The notes: generated by a model not told the origin, from the sequence alone. 64,000 nt of DNA from CAG-390 sp003523225 (GCA_902461815.1 CABPZE010000002.1:62001-126000); one strand, 5' to 3'; shown: positions 31,854-40,152, counted from the first letter of the stretch. Made by a program: numbers and translations.

Positions 31854-33612
31854 TGACCCTTACCTCCTTCACACCTGCGTCACTTGTGTCCCCGTCTCCG
31901 TACTGAGAACGGTATATTTCACGATAAGTCTCGCATCCCTCAAGAAGCTCGGAGTGAGTTCCTATACCGACCGCCTTTCCGTCGTCAAGCACGATAATTT
32001 TATCGGCGTTTATCACCGACACGGGGCGCTGGGTGACGATAAAGGTCGCGGGACGTGATTTCATGGCGGCAATATTGCTGCGCAGCTTAAGGTCGGTAGC
32101 ATAGTCCAGTGCCGAAAAGCTGTCGTCAAGTATCAGTATGCGCGGCTTGCGTATCAGCGCGCGGGCAATTGTAAGCCGCTGACGCTGACCTCCGGAAAAG
32201 TTCCTTCCTCCCTGCTCGACCGGTGCGTCAAAGGAATCGCCATGACTTTTTTCCTTTACAAAGTCAAGTGCACACGCGGCGTCAAGAGCTTCTCGGATCT
32301 CGGCGTCATCTGCGTCAGGCTTGCCCCACAGCAGGTTGCTGCGCACCGTTCCCGAAAACATAAGAGCCGACTGCGGTACGACCGCGATCTTTGAGCGCAG
32401 GGCACGCGGGGAATAATCGGCGGCATCAACTCCGTCTATCAGAACCTTGCCGGCTGTCGGCTCGTAAAATCCCGGGATCAGGTTTATAAGCGTGGATTTG
32501 CCGGAGCCTGTGCCGCCGAGGATTCCGACCGTCTCACCCGGCATCACCTTGAAGGATACTGATTCAAGAGAATCTGCGCCTGCGCCGCGGTATCCGAAAG
32601 AAACATCGCAAAATTCCACTGCTGGAGCGCCGGGAACGGCTGCGGGCGCAGGAGCATCGGAGGAGTCCTCGGAAGGAAGATCAAGAGCATCCGAAATACG
32701 ACGCGCACACGCCGCGGCTTTTGAAAGAGTCACGATAAGATTTGCGAGCTTGACAAGCTCGGTAAGGATCTGCGCCATGTAATTGTAAAGCGCAATAAGC
32801 TCGCCCTGAGTCAGTCTGCCGGAATCCACGGCGGGCGCGCCGCTGCGCACCAGCACAATTATACCGATGTTGACAATAACGTAGGTCAGCGGATTGAGCA
32901 GCGCCGAGATCCTGCCCGCAAACAGCGACGAACGGGTATACTGCGCGTTCTGCTCGTCAAAAGCCTCAACCTCCTCCGACTCATGACGGAAAGCGCGTAT
33001 CACCCTCGCGCCGCGCAGATTGTCTCTGGCTATGCGGGTAAGTCCGTCAAGCTTTGACTGTACCTTTGCATAAAGCGGAATTCCGGACAGTATAAGTGCA
33101 AAAATAACAGCGGCAAGCACCGGGACAAGTGCGCAGAAAATAAGCGCGAGCCTTGAATCAATGGTAAACGCCATTATCACCGAGCCAAACACGATAAAGG
33201 GCGAGCGCAGAAGCAGCCGCAGACCGAGGTTTATTCCGCTTTGCAGCTTGTCCGTGTCTGCTGTAAGGCGTGTTACAAGACCCGAAGCACCAGCGGCGTC
33301 CGCCTCGGAGCGCGGAAGCGACATCACATGACCGAAAAGCTCCTGACGCACGCGGCTTGCAAAGCCCACCGAGGCGCGGGCAGAAAAATACTGTGCCGTG
33401 ATCGAAAATGCCAGCCCAACCGCGCCAAGCAGCGCCATAAGAGCACAGCAGCGAAGTATATACCCGTCGTCATGGCTGCCTATTCCGATGTCAATTATAT
33501 TCTTGACTATCAGCGGGATCATCAGCTCAAGCAGTGCCTCAAGCAACTTGAAAAGAGGGGACAGCACACAGTCTCGCCGGTATCCCCTCATGTAACCTGA
33601 AAGTTTTTTCAT
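31846..33612 (-). CDS. ABC exporter half-transporter (degenerate ATPase partner)
   Basis: 588 residues: six membrane helices and an ATPase domain with Walker A GGTGSGKST and intact signature FSGGQRQRL, but Walker B ends in Asp (ILILDDSFSALD) and the switch residue is Gln (IVTQRPVSVI). These two changes make one ATP site non-hydrolytic, exactly the asymmetry of heterodimeric exporters such as TM287/288. First gene of the two-gene operon with its own promoter at 33655-33683. Confidence 0.92.
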   Translation of the reverse strand: MKKLSGYMRGYRRDCVLSPLFKLLEALLELMIPLIVKNIIDIGIGSHDDGYILRCCALMALLGAVGLAFSITAQYFSARASVGFASRVRQELFGHVMSLPRSEADAAGASGLVTRLTADTDKLQSGINLGLRLLLRSPFIVFGSVIMAFTIDSRLALIFCALVPVLAAVIFALILSGIPLYAKVQSKLDGLTRIARDNLRGARVIRAFRHESEEVEAFDEQNAQYTRSSLFAGRISALLNPLTYVIVNIGIIVLVRSGAPAVDSGRLTQGELIALYNYMAQILTELVKLANLIVTLSKAAACARRISDALDLPSEDSSDAPAPAAVPGAPAVEFCDVSFGYRGAGADSLESVSFKVMPGETVGILGGTGSGKSTLINLIPGFYEPTAGKVLIDGVDAADYSPRALRSKIAVVPQSALMFSGTVRSNLLWGKPDADDAEIREALDAACALDFVKEKSHGDSFDAPVEQGGRNFSGGQRQRLTIARALIRKPRILILDDSFSALDYATDLKLRSNIAAMKSRPATFIVTQRPVSVINADKIIVLDDGKAVGIGTHSELLEGCETYREIYRSQYGDGDTSDAGVKEVRVNG

Positions 33613-33654
33613 TTTGTCGGTCGTCCTCTTATTAACCCGTAATTATCGATAGTA

Positions 33655-33683
33655 ATTATATCATACAAGACTGAATTAATCAA
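33655..33683 (-). promoter_or_regulatory. promoter of the ABC exporter operon, with dyad at the start site
   Basis: Reverse strand TTGATT (33678-33683), 17 bases, TATAAT (33655-33660). An interrupted palindrome AATTA-TCGATAG-TAATT covers the -10 box and start site (about 33640-33658), a possible operator. Confidence 0.7.
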
Positions 33684-33867
33684 TAGCAATCTGATTTATT
33701 CGGCGCTTTTACATTCAACAATAGCACAAATTCAAAAAAGACCGGATCCTGTCGTAATAATGCCGCATGCGACCAAAAACAGTATTCGGTCACAATCAAA
33801 GCTCATCCCGCATAACAATAGATATTGCTGCGGGGAACGCACTTGTTTTCAAGACTTATGCCATGCT

Positions 33868-33902
33868 GCGGGAATCACCTTTTGGTGTATTAACCCGCGG
33901 CG
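33868..33902. other. stem-loop at the end of the small ORF
   Basis: GCGGG...CCCGC with an inner CACC/GGTG stem; the stop codon of the 44-residue ORF lies inside it. Confidence 0.4.
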
Positions 33903-34024
33903 GTCGGATGGAAGGTGAGCCTGACCTCAGATGCCTTACCCACCTTGCAGAGCTGTCCGCTGCCGCATACCGGCTCGCTGACTCCGGTGTGCTCGCTGTC
34001 CGAATACTCGTCAAACAAATTCAT
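33890..34024 (-). CDS. Possible small protein of 44 residues
   Basis: A short reverse-strand frame, MNLFDEYSDSEHTGVSEPVC..., too short for ordinary gene calling. Its codons are strongly biased to C or G in the third position (GAC GAG, AGC GAG CAC ACC, CTC TGC AAG GTG), like the real genes around it and unlike random sequence in this AT-rich gap. Two Cys (VCGSGQLC) are present. No ribosome binding site stands out and an in-frame TAA sits just before the ATG. It lies downstream of the RNA element at 34145-34259 and upstream of the exporter operon. It could be a small protein, or a remnant of a longer decayed gene: coding-like sequence continues for about 25 codons after two stops. Confidence 0.3.
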   Translation of the reverse strand: MNLFDEYSDSEHTGVSEPVCGSGQLCKVGKASEVRLTFHPTAAG

Positions 34025-34144
34025 TTATTTGATTTCAACAGACATTTTGCACAACGATCCGCTAAAAAAAACCGATCTTCCGGGGCATTGCCGCAAAGAA
34101 TCGGTAAAATGATATGATATCAGGGTAAACTCATATATCTGCAT

Positions 34145-34259
34145 AAAAAAAGCACAAACGGTGACCGATCTGTGCGAGTTGGTATCATGAGCTTGATATT
34201 CCGCAAAAACCGGTGACCGCTGTGCATTCGGGGCAATCGCGCGATTGTCGCACAACTGT
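34145..34259 (-). ncRNA. Candidate structured small RNA or leader attenuator with own promoter and terminator
   Basis: A reverse-strand transcript of about 115 nt can be read directly. It starts just after a consensus promoter (34266-34294) and ends in a terminator: GCACA...CGGT-C-ACCG...TGTGC (34152-34175) followed by seven U (34145-34151). Inside it holds the palindrome CAATCGC/GCGATTG (34234-34247) enclosed by UGUGC/GCACA, and a second copy of CGGTCACCG (34211-34219). The 5' segment UUGUGCGA (34248-34255) can pair with UCGCACAG (34170-34177), which contains the left arm of the terminator, so terminator and antiterminator forms exclude each other. This is the architecture of an attenuator or riboswitch. 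I cannot match it to a known class. If it is read through, the small ORF at 33890-34024 and perhaps the exporter would be downstream. Confidence 0.55.
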
Positions 34260-34265
34260 GAAGAC

Positions 34266-34294
34266 ATTATACACCAAAATGCGCCATTTGTAAA
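34266..34294 (-). promoter_or_regulatory. promoter of the structured RNA
   Basis: Reverse strand TTTACA (34289-34294), 17 bases, TATAAT (34266-34271). No gene starts soon after it, only the structured element. Confidence 0.75.
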
Positions 34295-34495
34295 TTATCA
34301 ATTATGACGAATCTTAAGGTTATTTTTCGTGCAAATAATCCAATAGAGAAATTTGGCGGACAAAAAAGGTCGATAATTGTGCACAATTACAAGGACACAA
34401 TGAAGGACAAACTGTATTTTTGGTATTGACAAAACGCACGGAATATGCTGTGCCATCGCCAAAGGCTTAAGACGCATGGTGTAAATTTCAAGTCC

Positions 34496-34527
34496 GGGGC
34501 TGGCTCACCCTAAGGCGCGCCAGCCCC
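34496..34527 (-). terminator. hairpin after hpf
   Basis: GGGGCTGGC and GCCAGCCCC (9 bp, 14-base loop) just after the hpf stop. No U-tract on the reverse strand. The stretch 34295-34495 shows no gene. Confidence 0.5.
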
Positions 34528-34536
34528 ATTCTCACT

Positions 34537-35073
34537 TTATTTCTGAGGCGTAATAAGCCCGTAGTCGCCGTCGCGGCGCTTATACACAACGCAGGTATCC
34601 CCGGTCTCGGAGTCATGGAAGACAAAGAACTCATGACCTAACAGATTCATTTGCAGTATAGCTTCCTCAACCGACATCGGCTTGAGCTGGAAGCTCTTAC
34701 GGCGGATAACGAACTCGGTTGCCTCCGGCTCATCGGCAGGGGCACCGTCCGGAATCGCGGCACTCATGGCAAATGCGTCGGGACGCAGTCTCTTGGAAAG
34801 ACGCGTCTTATTCCGGCGTATCTGACGGTCAATGGTGTCCGTGGCGCGGTCTATCGCGTTGCGGAAGGTCTCATCATCTGTTTCGCACCGGAAGAGCGTG
34901 CCGCCGGCGGAAATAGTGATCTCAATATTCTCGCGGTTACGTTTGCGGCTGAAGGTTACCGTGGCGTCAGGCTCATCGGTAAAATATCGGTCAAACTTTG
35001 CGAGCTTTTTGTCAAGCAAGGTCTTCATGTCCTCCGGGACGTTCATGTGTCTGCCGACAAATGTAATTTTCAT
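34537..35073 (-). CDS. hpf: Ribosome hibernation-promoting factor, long form
   Basis: 178 residues from the ATG at 35073 (AGGAGGTAGATCAG in front; the longer frame lacks this). N-terminal S30AE domain (MKITFVGRHMNVPEDMKTLLDKKLAKFDRYF) binds the 30S decoding centre; the C-terminal domain (RRKSFQLKPMSVEEAILQMNLLGHEFFVF) dimerises ribosomes into 100S particles in stationary phase. Length and domains fit long HPF of Firmicutes. Monocistronic, with a TATAAT box at about 35154 and a structured leader. Single-gene unit ending in a GC-rich hairpin. Confidence 0.94.
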   Translation of the reverse strand: MKITFVGRHMNVPEDMKTLLDKKLAKFDRYFTDEPDATVTFSRKRNRENIEITISAGGTLFRCETDDETFRNAIDRATDTIDRQIRRNKTRLSKRLRPDAFAMSAAIPDGAPADEPEATEFVIRRKSFQLKPMSVEEAILQMNLLGHEFFVFHDSETGDTCVVYKRRDGDYGLITPQK

Positions 35074-35091
35074 CTGATCTACCTCCTGCAT

Positions 35092-35137
35092 TTTCTGCAA
35101 AAGCTCCGTCTCCCGCCGCTTACAGCGGGATACCCCT
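35092..35137 (-). promoter_or_regulatory. stem-loop in the hpf 5' leader
   Basis: On the reverse strand GCAAAAG pairs with CTTTTGC around an inner CCCGC/GCGGG hairpin, ending about 18 bases before the start codon. Too short for the raiA-motif RNA. Confidence 0.45.
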
Positions 35138-35262
35138 TTTGCATCTTTATTATATCATATCTTTTGTGAAAAATAAATAGGCAATCGCATTTTTTCACTG
35201 AATAATTGTAAAAATTGTGCCAGCAGACACATTTCGTTCACATAAAGCGATTGCAGGGACTT

Positions 35263-36747
35263 TCAAAGAAGAATACAGATAAGTCCTCCGCTACCCTCGT
35301 TGATTATGCGCTCCAGAGTTTCCGACAGCTTCTGCCTTGCATCCTCGGGAATATGCTCAAGCTTCGAGCGCAGTCCGTCGTTGATAAGGTCATAAAGCGA
35401 GCGTCCGAACATATTTGACTGCCACACAGCCCCCGGAGCGCTCTCCATCTCCTGATGCAGATACTTTATCAGCTCCTCCGCCTGCTGCTCGCTGCCGACG
35501 ATGGGATTTATCTCCGCCTCGATTCCGGCACGTATCATGTGGATTGACTCGGCACTTGCGCGCAGCTTCACGGCAAAGCCTCCCGCCTGACGCACCGTCT
35601 GCGGCTCTTCGAGCTTCAGCTCGCTTACGCCTGGCATAACTATTCCGTAGCCCTTTTCCTCAGCGTCTCCAAGCGCCTCGGCAATACGGTCGTATTTCCG
35701 TTTGACCTCCGAAAGCTCGCCCATGAGACGGAAAAGATCTGCCTCTCCTTTGATCTCGAATCCGCTCGACTCGCCCAGCACCGTGTAAAAAAGTCCGTCG
35801 GCAGCCTGAGCCTCAACCTCCGCGCATCCGGTTCCGAGGTCGATCCGGTTGATCCCGACACGTCCTATATATTCATTATCCGACAGCTTTGAAAACGCCG
35901 GAACGATATCGCCCGCCTTTTCTGCTGCCGCGGCACACTCACGCACCGAAGCCTCAATTGAAGCCCGTATGCGGTGGGAGGGTTCAAGCGCGCTTATCCA
36001 CTCAGGCAGCTTTATTGCCACCTCGGTAACGGCAAATTCGTTCAGAACCATTGCAAGGATCTGCCTTATATCCTCCGCGTCAAGTTCAAGACAGCTGACA
36101 AGAGCCACAGGCACTCCGTATTTCGCCTCAAGAGAATGCCCCAGCTCGACAGATTCTGCTGCCTCCGGATGCGCCGAATTAAGTATTACGGCAAACGGCT
36201 TGCCTATCTCCCGCAATTCGGATACGACCCTTGCCTCCGCCTCCTCGTAAGCGGCACGCGGTATCTCACCTATACTGCCATCAGTGGTTACGACCATTCC
36301 GATAGTTGAATGCTCGCGTATGACCTTGCGCGTACCTTCCTCCGCTGCCTCAACAAACGGAACCGGCTCGTCGCTCCACGGCGTATGTACCATACGCGGA
36401 CGGTCGTTTTCAATTGCCCCGAGCGCATCCGGAACAATATATCCGACGCAGTCTATCATACGTACCCTCAGAGTTCCGCCGTCCCCGAGAGTGATTGGTA
36501 TCGCCTCATCCGGAATGAACTTCGGCTCGGTGGTCATTACCGTTTTTCCCGCCGCGCTTTGCGGAAGCTCGTCTCTGGCTCTGTCACGGCTGTATCCGCC
36601 GGTGATGTTGGGAAGAACCAGCTCCTCCATGAAGCGCTTGATAAAGGTGGATTTTCCGGTACGCACCGGCCCCACCACTCCGATGTAAATATCGCCGCCG
36701 GTGCGCTCGGCAATGTCGCGATATACGCTGTTCTGCTTATCTGACAT
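35263..36747 (-). CDS. spoIVA: Stage IV sporulation protein A, spore coat morphogenetic ATPase
   Basis: 494 residues from the ATG at 36747 (GGAGGATTTTTTC in front), matching the 492 of Bacillus. SpoIVA polymerises on the forespore surface using ATP and forms the coat basement layer. The N-terminal nucleotide-binding domain has Walker A VGPVRTGKSTFIKRFM, VRMIDCVGYIVPDALG and GMVVTTDGSIGEI, all hallmark SpoIVA segments. The extreme C-terminus (NEGSGGLICILL) is the hydrophobic membrane-surface-seeking tail. A sigma-E-like promoter lies upstream. No other gene in the operon is evident; hpf lies 190 bases downstream. Confidence 0.95.
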   Translation of the reverse strand: MSDKQNSVYRDIAERTGGDIYIGVVGPVRTGKSTFIKRFMEELVLPNITGGYSRDRARDELPQSAAGKTVMTTEPKFIPDEAIPITLGDGGTLRVRMIDCVGYIVPDALGAIENDRPRMVHTPWSDEPVPFVEAAEEGTRKVIREHSTIGMVVTTDGSIGEIPRAAYEEAEARVVSELREIGKPFAVILNSAHPEAAESVELGHSLEAKYGVPVALVSCLELDAEDIRQILAMVLNEFAVTEVAIKLPEWISALEPSHRIRASIEASVRECAAAAEKAGDIVPAFSKLSDNEYIGRVGINRIDLGTGCAEVEAQAADGLFYTVLGESSGFEIKGEADLFRLMGELSEVKRKYDRIAEALGDAEEKGYGIVMPGVSELKLEEPQTVRQAGGFAVKLRASAESIHMIRAGIEAEINPIVGSEQQAEELIKYLHQEMESAPGAVWQSNMFGRSLYDLINDGLRSKLEHIPEDARQKLSETLERIINEGSGGLICILL

Positions 36748-36817
36748 GAAAAAATCCTCCGCCTTTTTGAACCTTACAGCTTGCGCGTAGCGCAAACCGT
36801 TTCATTGTTTTCAGTTT

Positions 36818-36846
36818 AATATATGAAAAAGGTGGAGGATTTATAC
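36818..36846 (-). promoter_or_regulatory. sigma-E-like promoter of spoIVA
   Basis: Reverse strand GTATAAA (36840-36846), 14 bases, CATATATT (36818-36825), close to the mother-cell sigma-E pattern KMATATT-N14-CATACAMT. It begins right after the lnt stop codon. Confidence 0.5.
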
Positions 36847-38490
36847 TTATGTGTCGCGGCTTTTGCGAAGTCCGCGGCGTTTTTCAAGCAAGCTTACAGC
36901 TACGCCATAAGCCAATTGCGAAAAATAAAAGGCGATAAGCAGATATACAAACAGATTCCCGATGCAGCAGTAAAAAGACGCGCTGCCTGTTGTCAGCGTT
37001 CCGCAAAGAACGCCGTCCTCAAGCGGAGGCAAAGATCCCTTTACCCTTCCCTTCGAGTCTATGAGGGAGGATATTCCCGTATTTGCCGCACGCACCACAG
37101 GAAGCCCGGTCTCGATTGCGCGAAGCCTTGCCTGCTCGTTGTGCATATACACCGCCGCAGAATCAAGAAACCATGAGTCATTTGTCCCCAGCGCCAGTAT
37201 TTGCGCGCCCTCGCGGGCTGATTCAAGGGCAAGCGTTTCGTAGATCGAGTCAAAACAGATAAGTCCGCCCACACATGTGCCGTCCGCAAGCGTCATAACA
37301 GCGGCAGATTTTCCCGCAACGATATCATACTCAAGCATGGCGATCTCGGCAAGCGGAGGTATCAGCACGCTGAGGAAGTCCCGCCACGGCATATATTCGC
37401 CAAAAGGAACAAGATGCCGCTTTGAGTAAAACGTATCGGACACACTGCCGTTGGGACATATCAGTATCAGCACGTTCTGCTGACCCTCTCCGCGACCGTC
37501 AAGGCAACCGATAATTATACTGACCCCGTACTCCCGTGCGATACTGCCAAATGTGTCAAGCGAGCCGCTGTCGTGCGTCATATCCCACGGAAAAGCGCTT
37601 TCGGGACACACAATAAGCTCGGCACCCGCCTCTGCCGCCTCGCATATAAGGCCTTTGTAAAGCTCAACCGTGTCATTTACGGTCAGCGTCCATTTTTCCC
37701 TTGAGGACACATTGCCCTGAATCGCTGCTGTCCGTATCTCAGTTCCCTCACTGCCGAAGCAAAAAGCTCCTGCGCCGTAAAGCAGATTTGAAAGCACCAG
37801 AACCAACGCCGTACACGTTCGGGCAACCGCCACGCGGCGCTCCGAAAGAGCCGCCTGCGCCATCAGAAAAGACACCGAGACTATCAGAAAGGTAACAAAG
37901 TAGCTTCCGAGCAAAGACGCGCTCTGAACAGTCAGCGATGAATCAAAGGCAAGCTGTCCCAGCGCCGCCCTTCCCCACGGAACGCCCATCCAGCCGATCG
38001 TCTCTACCCATTCAAACAGTGCAAAAAGAGCGCCTCCGGTGAACGGCATAAGCCACGGCAGACGTTTGGCGGCTTTTCCTCTTGCGGCAAGCACGAAAAG
38101 CACAAAAACAAACCCGCCCGCCAAAGAGGCAAGCAGTGGAAGTCCCACCCATGCTACCATGACCACAACAGCGGCGGAAGCACGGCTCATCCCGGTAAAA
38201 TCCAGCGGATAAAATGCGAAAAACCAGTGGTAGACCACAAGGTATTCAGACATAAAAAACAAAAAGCCGTAGCGCCAGGAACGCAGGAACCGACGCGCCG
38301 TTCCTGTGTCATCCCCCGACATCGCGTAAAGCACCCACGCCGCCGGAACATACACCAGCCATTGCAGGAATGCCCCGACATATGTCGGGAAAGTTATACA
38401 AAGCCCCGCCAAAGCGCCGGACAGCGCAAGCATCAGTAAGCGCACGGGCGCCCGGCGGGGACGCAATATGTCAACTGAAATTTTTTTCAT
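36847..38490 (-). CDS. lnt: Apolipoprotein N-acyltransferase
   Basis: 547 residues. About seven hydrophobic segments in the first 240 residues are followed by a nitrilase-fold domain outside the membrane. The catalytic triad is visible: Glu in ICPESAFPW, Lys in YSKRHLVPFGEYMPW and Cys in GGLICFDSIYE. Lnt adds the third acyl chain to lipoprotein N-termini. The enzyme is standard in Gram-negatives and patchy in Bacillota, where Lit or Lns systems often take its place. Three lipoprotein genes are in this window, so substrates exist. It follows the RluA-type gene by 8 bases and shares its transcript. Confidence 0.88.
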   Translation of the reverse strand: MKKISVDILRPRRAPVRLLMLALSGALAGLCITFPTYVGAFLQWLVYVPAAWVLYAMSGDDTGTARRFLRSWRYGFLFFMSEYLVVYHWFFAFYPLDFTGMSRASAAVVVMVAWVGLPLLASLAGGFVFVLFVLAARGKAAKRLPWLMPFTGGALFALFEWVETIGWMGVPWGRAALGQLAFDSSLTVQSASLLGSYFVTFLIVSVSFLMAQAALSERRVAVARTCTALVLVLSNLLYGAGAFCFGSEGTEIRTAAIQGNVSSREKWTLTVNDTVELYKGLICEAAEAGAELIVCPESAFPWDMTHDSGSLDTFGSIAREYGVSIIIGCLDGRGEGQQNVLILICPNGSVSDTFYSKRHLVPFGEYMPWRDFLSVLIPPLAEIAMLEYDIVAGKSAAVMTLADGTCVGGLICFDSIYETLALESAREGAQILALGTNDSWFLDSAAVYMHNEQARLRAIETGLPVVRAANTGISSLIDSKGRVKGSLPPLEDGVLCGTLTTGSASFYCCIGNLFVYLLIAFYFSQLAYGVAVSLLEKRRGLRKSRDT

Positions 38491-38498
38491 TTATAATT

Positions 38499-39473
38499 TT
38501 ATTTTTGTCCGTCATAACCGAAATCGGCACAGAACCATACGCCCGAGGGCGGAATGGAAAATTCCCGACCGCACAGATCGGAAAGCACACCGCCTCCGTC
38601 GGAAAAATCAAAACTCAGGCGGTATGAGACCAAAGCCTGATATTTATATCCGGCACGCCTGTCATCCCGGTTGACTCCGTATTTGCCATCGCCGAGCAGG
38701 GGATGTCCGATGTGCGCCATATGGGCACGTATCTGGTGAGTCCTGCCCGTGAAAAGCTCAATTTCAAGCAGTGAGTCCCCGCCATGGACCGCAAGCACCC
38801 GGTATCCGGTCTTTATAGTCAGGTATCCCGGTGCGGGACGGTCAATAACATCAACGGTATTGGTCTTTTCGTTCTTGCGCAGATACGCCTCAAGCACGTC
38901 GCTTTTTTTCGGCATGACGCCGTGTACGGCGCATAGGTAGTATTTTTTCACCTCGCGGTCGCGTATACGCTCGTCCATCTCGCGCAGAGCCGCGGCGTTT
39001 TTGGCGGCAATAACGACTCCTCCGGTATTTCGGTCAATACGGTTGCAGAAGGCGGGCGCAAAGGACTGCTCCGAATCCGGGTCGTACTCTCCCTTCTGAC
39101 ACAGATAGGCTTGCAGGTGCATAAGAAGTGTGTTGTCCCTGCCCTCATCGTCCTCGTGAACCAGAACGCCCGGACGCTTGTTTATTAAAATAATGTTTTC
39201 ATCTTCAAAAACAATATCCAGCGCCGGCTTTATACGGTAAAGCGCGCCGCGGTCGCTCTCAGGGGATTCAAAGAACTCCTCGCGCAGAAAAAGCTGTACT
39301 TCATCCCCCTCGCAAAGCATATCATCCGGCTGGGCGCGACGGCGGTTGAGCTTTATTTTTTTGGTTCTTATCGACTTGTACATCAGCGATTTGGGCAGTC
39401 CCCTGACCGCCTTTGTCAGGAACTTATCCAGCCTCTGACCCGCGTCATTTTTGCCAACAGTCAGAATTTTCAT
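38499..39473 (-). CDS. RluA-family 23S rRNA pseudouridine synthase
   Basis: 324 residues: N-terminal S4 RNA-binding domain (GQRLDKFLTKAVRGLPKSLMYKSIRTKKIKLNRRR) and a catalytic domain with the RluA motif FCNRIDRNTGGVVIAA (Asp nucleophile) and FTGRTHQIRAHMAHIGHPLLGDGKYG. The domain pair resembles RluC/RluD, which modify 23S rRNA positions 955/2504/2580 or 1911/1915/1917; which of these is made cannot be told. The C-terminus is longer than in E. coli RluC. It leads to lnt with an 8-base gap. Confidence 0.88.
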   Translation of the reverse strand: MKILTVGKNDAGQRLDKFLTKAVRGLPKSLMYKSIRTKKIKLNRRRAQPDDMLCEGDEVQLFLREEFFESPESDRGALYRIKPALDIVFEDENIILINKRPGVLVHEDDEGRDNTLLMHLQAYLCQKGEYDPDSEQSFAPAFCNRIDRNTGGVVIAAKNAAALREMDERIRDREVKKYYLCAVHGVMPKKSDVLEAYLRKNEKTNTVDVIDRPAPGYLTIKTGYRVLAVHGGDSLLEIELFTGRTHQIRAHMAHIGHPLLGDGKYGVNRDDRRAGYKYQALVSYRLSFDFSDGGGVLSDLCGREFSIPPSGVWFCADFGYDGQK

Positions 39474-39484
39474 TAATTATGGGG

Positions 39485-39509
39485 ACAGGCGGACAATGTG
39501 CCCGCCTGT
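39485..39509. terminator. hairpin between upp and the RluA-type gene
   Basis: ACAGGCGG and CCGCCTGT with a 9-base loop. Weak T-rich stretch only on the plus-strand side. Confidence 0.4.
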
Positions 39510-39522
39510 TTATATCCTTTTA

Positions 39523-40152
39523 TTATTTTGTGCCGAAAATGCGGTCTCCCGCGTCGCCGAGGCCGGGGACGATATAGGCGTGATCGTTAAGGCATTCGTC
39601 AAGAGCGGCAATGAAAATGTCAACGTCAGGATGCTCCTCCTGAACTCTCTTGACACCTTCGGGAGCACCTACAAGAGCCATAAAGCGTATGTTGCGGCAG
39701 CCGTGCTTTTTGAGCATGGTAAGCGCGTCACAGGCGGAGCCTCCGGTGGCAAGCATCGGGTCAACAAGAATAACTATTCTGTCTTCAATATCGCTCGGAA
39801 GCTTGCAGTAATACTCAACGGGGTTGTGTGTTTCGGGGTCGCGGTAAAGACCGATGTGCCCGACCTTGGCAACAGGCACCAATTCAAGAAGACCGTCCAC
39901 CATACCGAGTCCTGCGCGAAGGATCGGAACCACGGCGAGCTTTTTGCCCGAGATCATCTTTGCCTTCATTTTCGTGATAGGGGTTTCAATTGTAACGTCC
40001 TCAAGCGGGAGGTCGCGGGTCAGCTCGTAGCCCATAAGCATCGCAATCTCGCCCAAAAGTTCACGGAAATCCTTTGAACCGGTTTTTTTGTTTCTCATGA
40101 TCGAGAGCTTGTGGGTGATGAGAGGATGGTCGATAACATGTACAGTGCTCAT
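39523..40152 (-). CDS. upp: Uracil phosphoribosyltransferase
   Basis: 209 residues, the normal length. Upp converts uracil and PRPP to UMP in pyrimidine salvage. The PRPP loop reads VILVDPMLATGGSACDAL and the uracil-binding C-terminal part is AYIVPGLGDAGDRIFGTK. N-terminal HPLITHKLSIMRNKKTGSKDFRELL is also typical. CTAAGGAGCAGCAAGA supports the ATG. Own promoter upstream; no uracil transporter is adjacent. Confidence 0.95.
   Translation of the reverse strand: MSTVHVIDHPLITHKLSIMRNKKTGSKDFRELLGEIAMLMGYELTRDLPLEDVTIETPITKMKAKMISGKKLAVVPILRAGLGMVDGLLELVPVAKVGHIGLYRDPETHNPVEYYCKLPSDIEDRIVILVDPMLATGGSACDALTMLKKHGCRNIRFMALVGAPEGVKRVQEEHPDVDIFIAALDECLNDHAYIVPGLGDAGDRIFGTK

Noticed and set aside
33767..34117. 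116-residue plus-strand open frame
   Set aside because: Composition is not gene-like, there is no ribosome binding site, and it is antisense to the better-supported small ORF and RNA region.
34145..34259. T-box or known riboswitch
   Set aside because: No T-box sequence (TGGNACC type) or specifier loop, and no aptamer consensus that I recognise.
34025..34267. 80-residue reverse-strand open frame
   Set aside because: It begins in the -10 box of the RNA promoter, runs through the terminator, and has no protein-like composition.
34145..34537. raiA-motif RNA near hpf
   Set aside because: Known raiA RNAs are longer and lie upstream of raiA; this element is downstream of hpf and only about 115 nt, and I cannot see the conserved core. 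A covariance search would decide.
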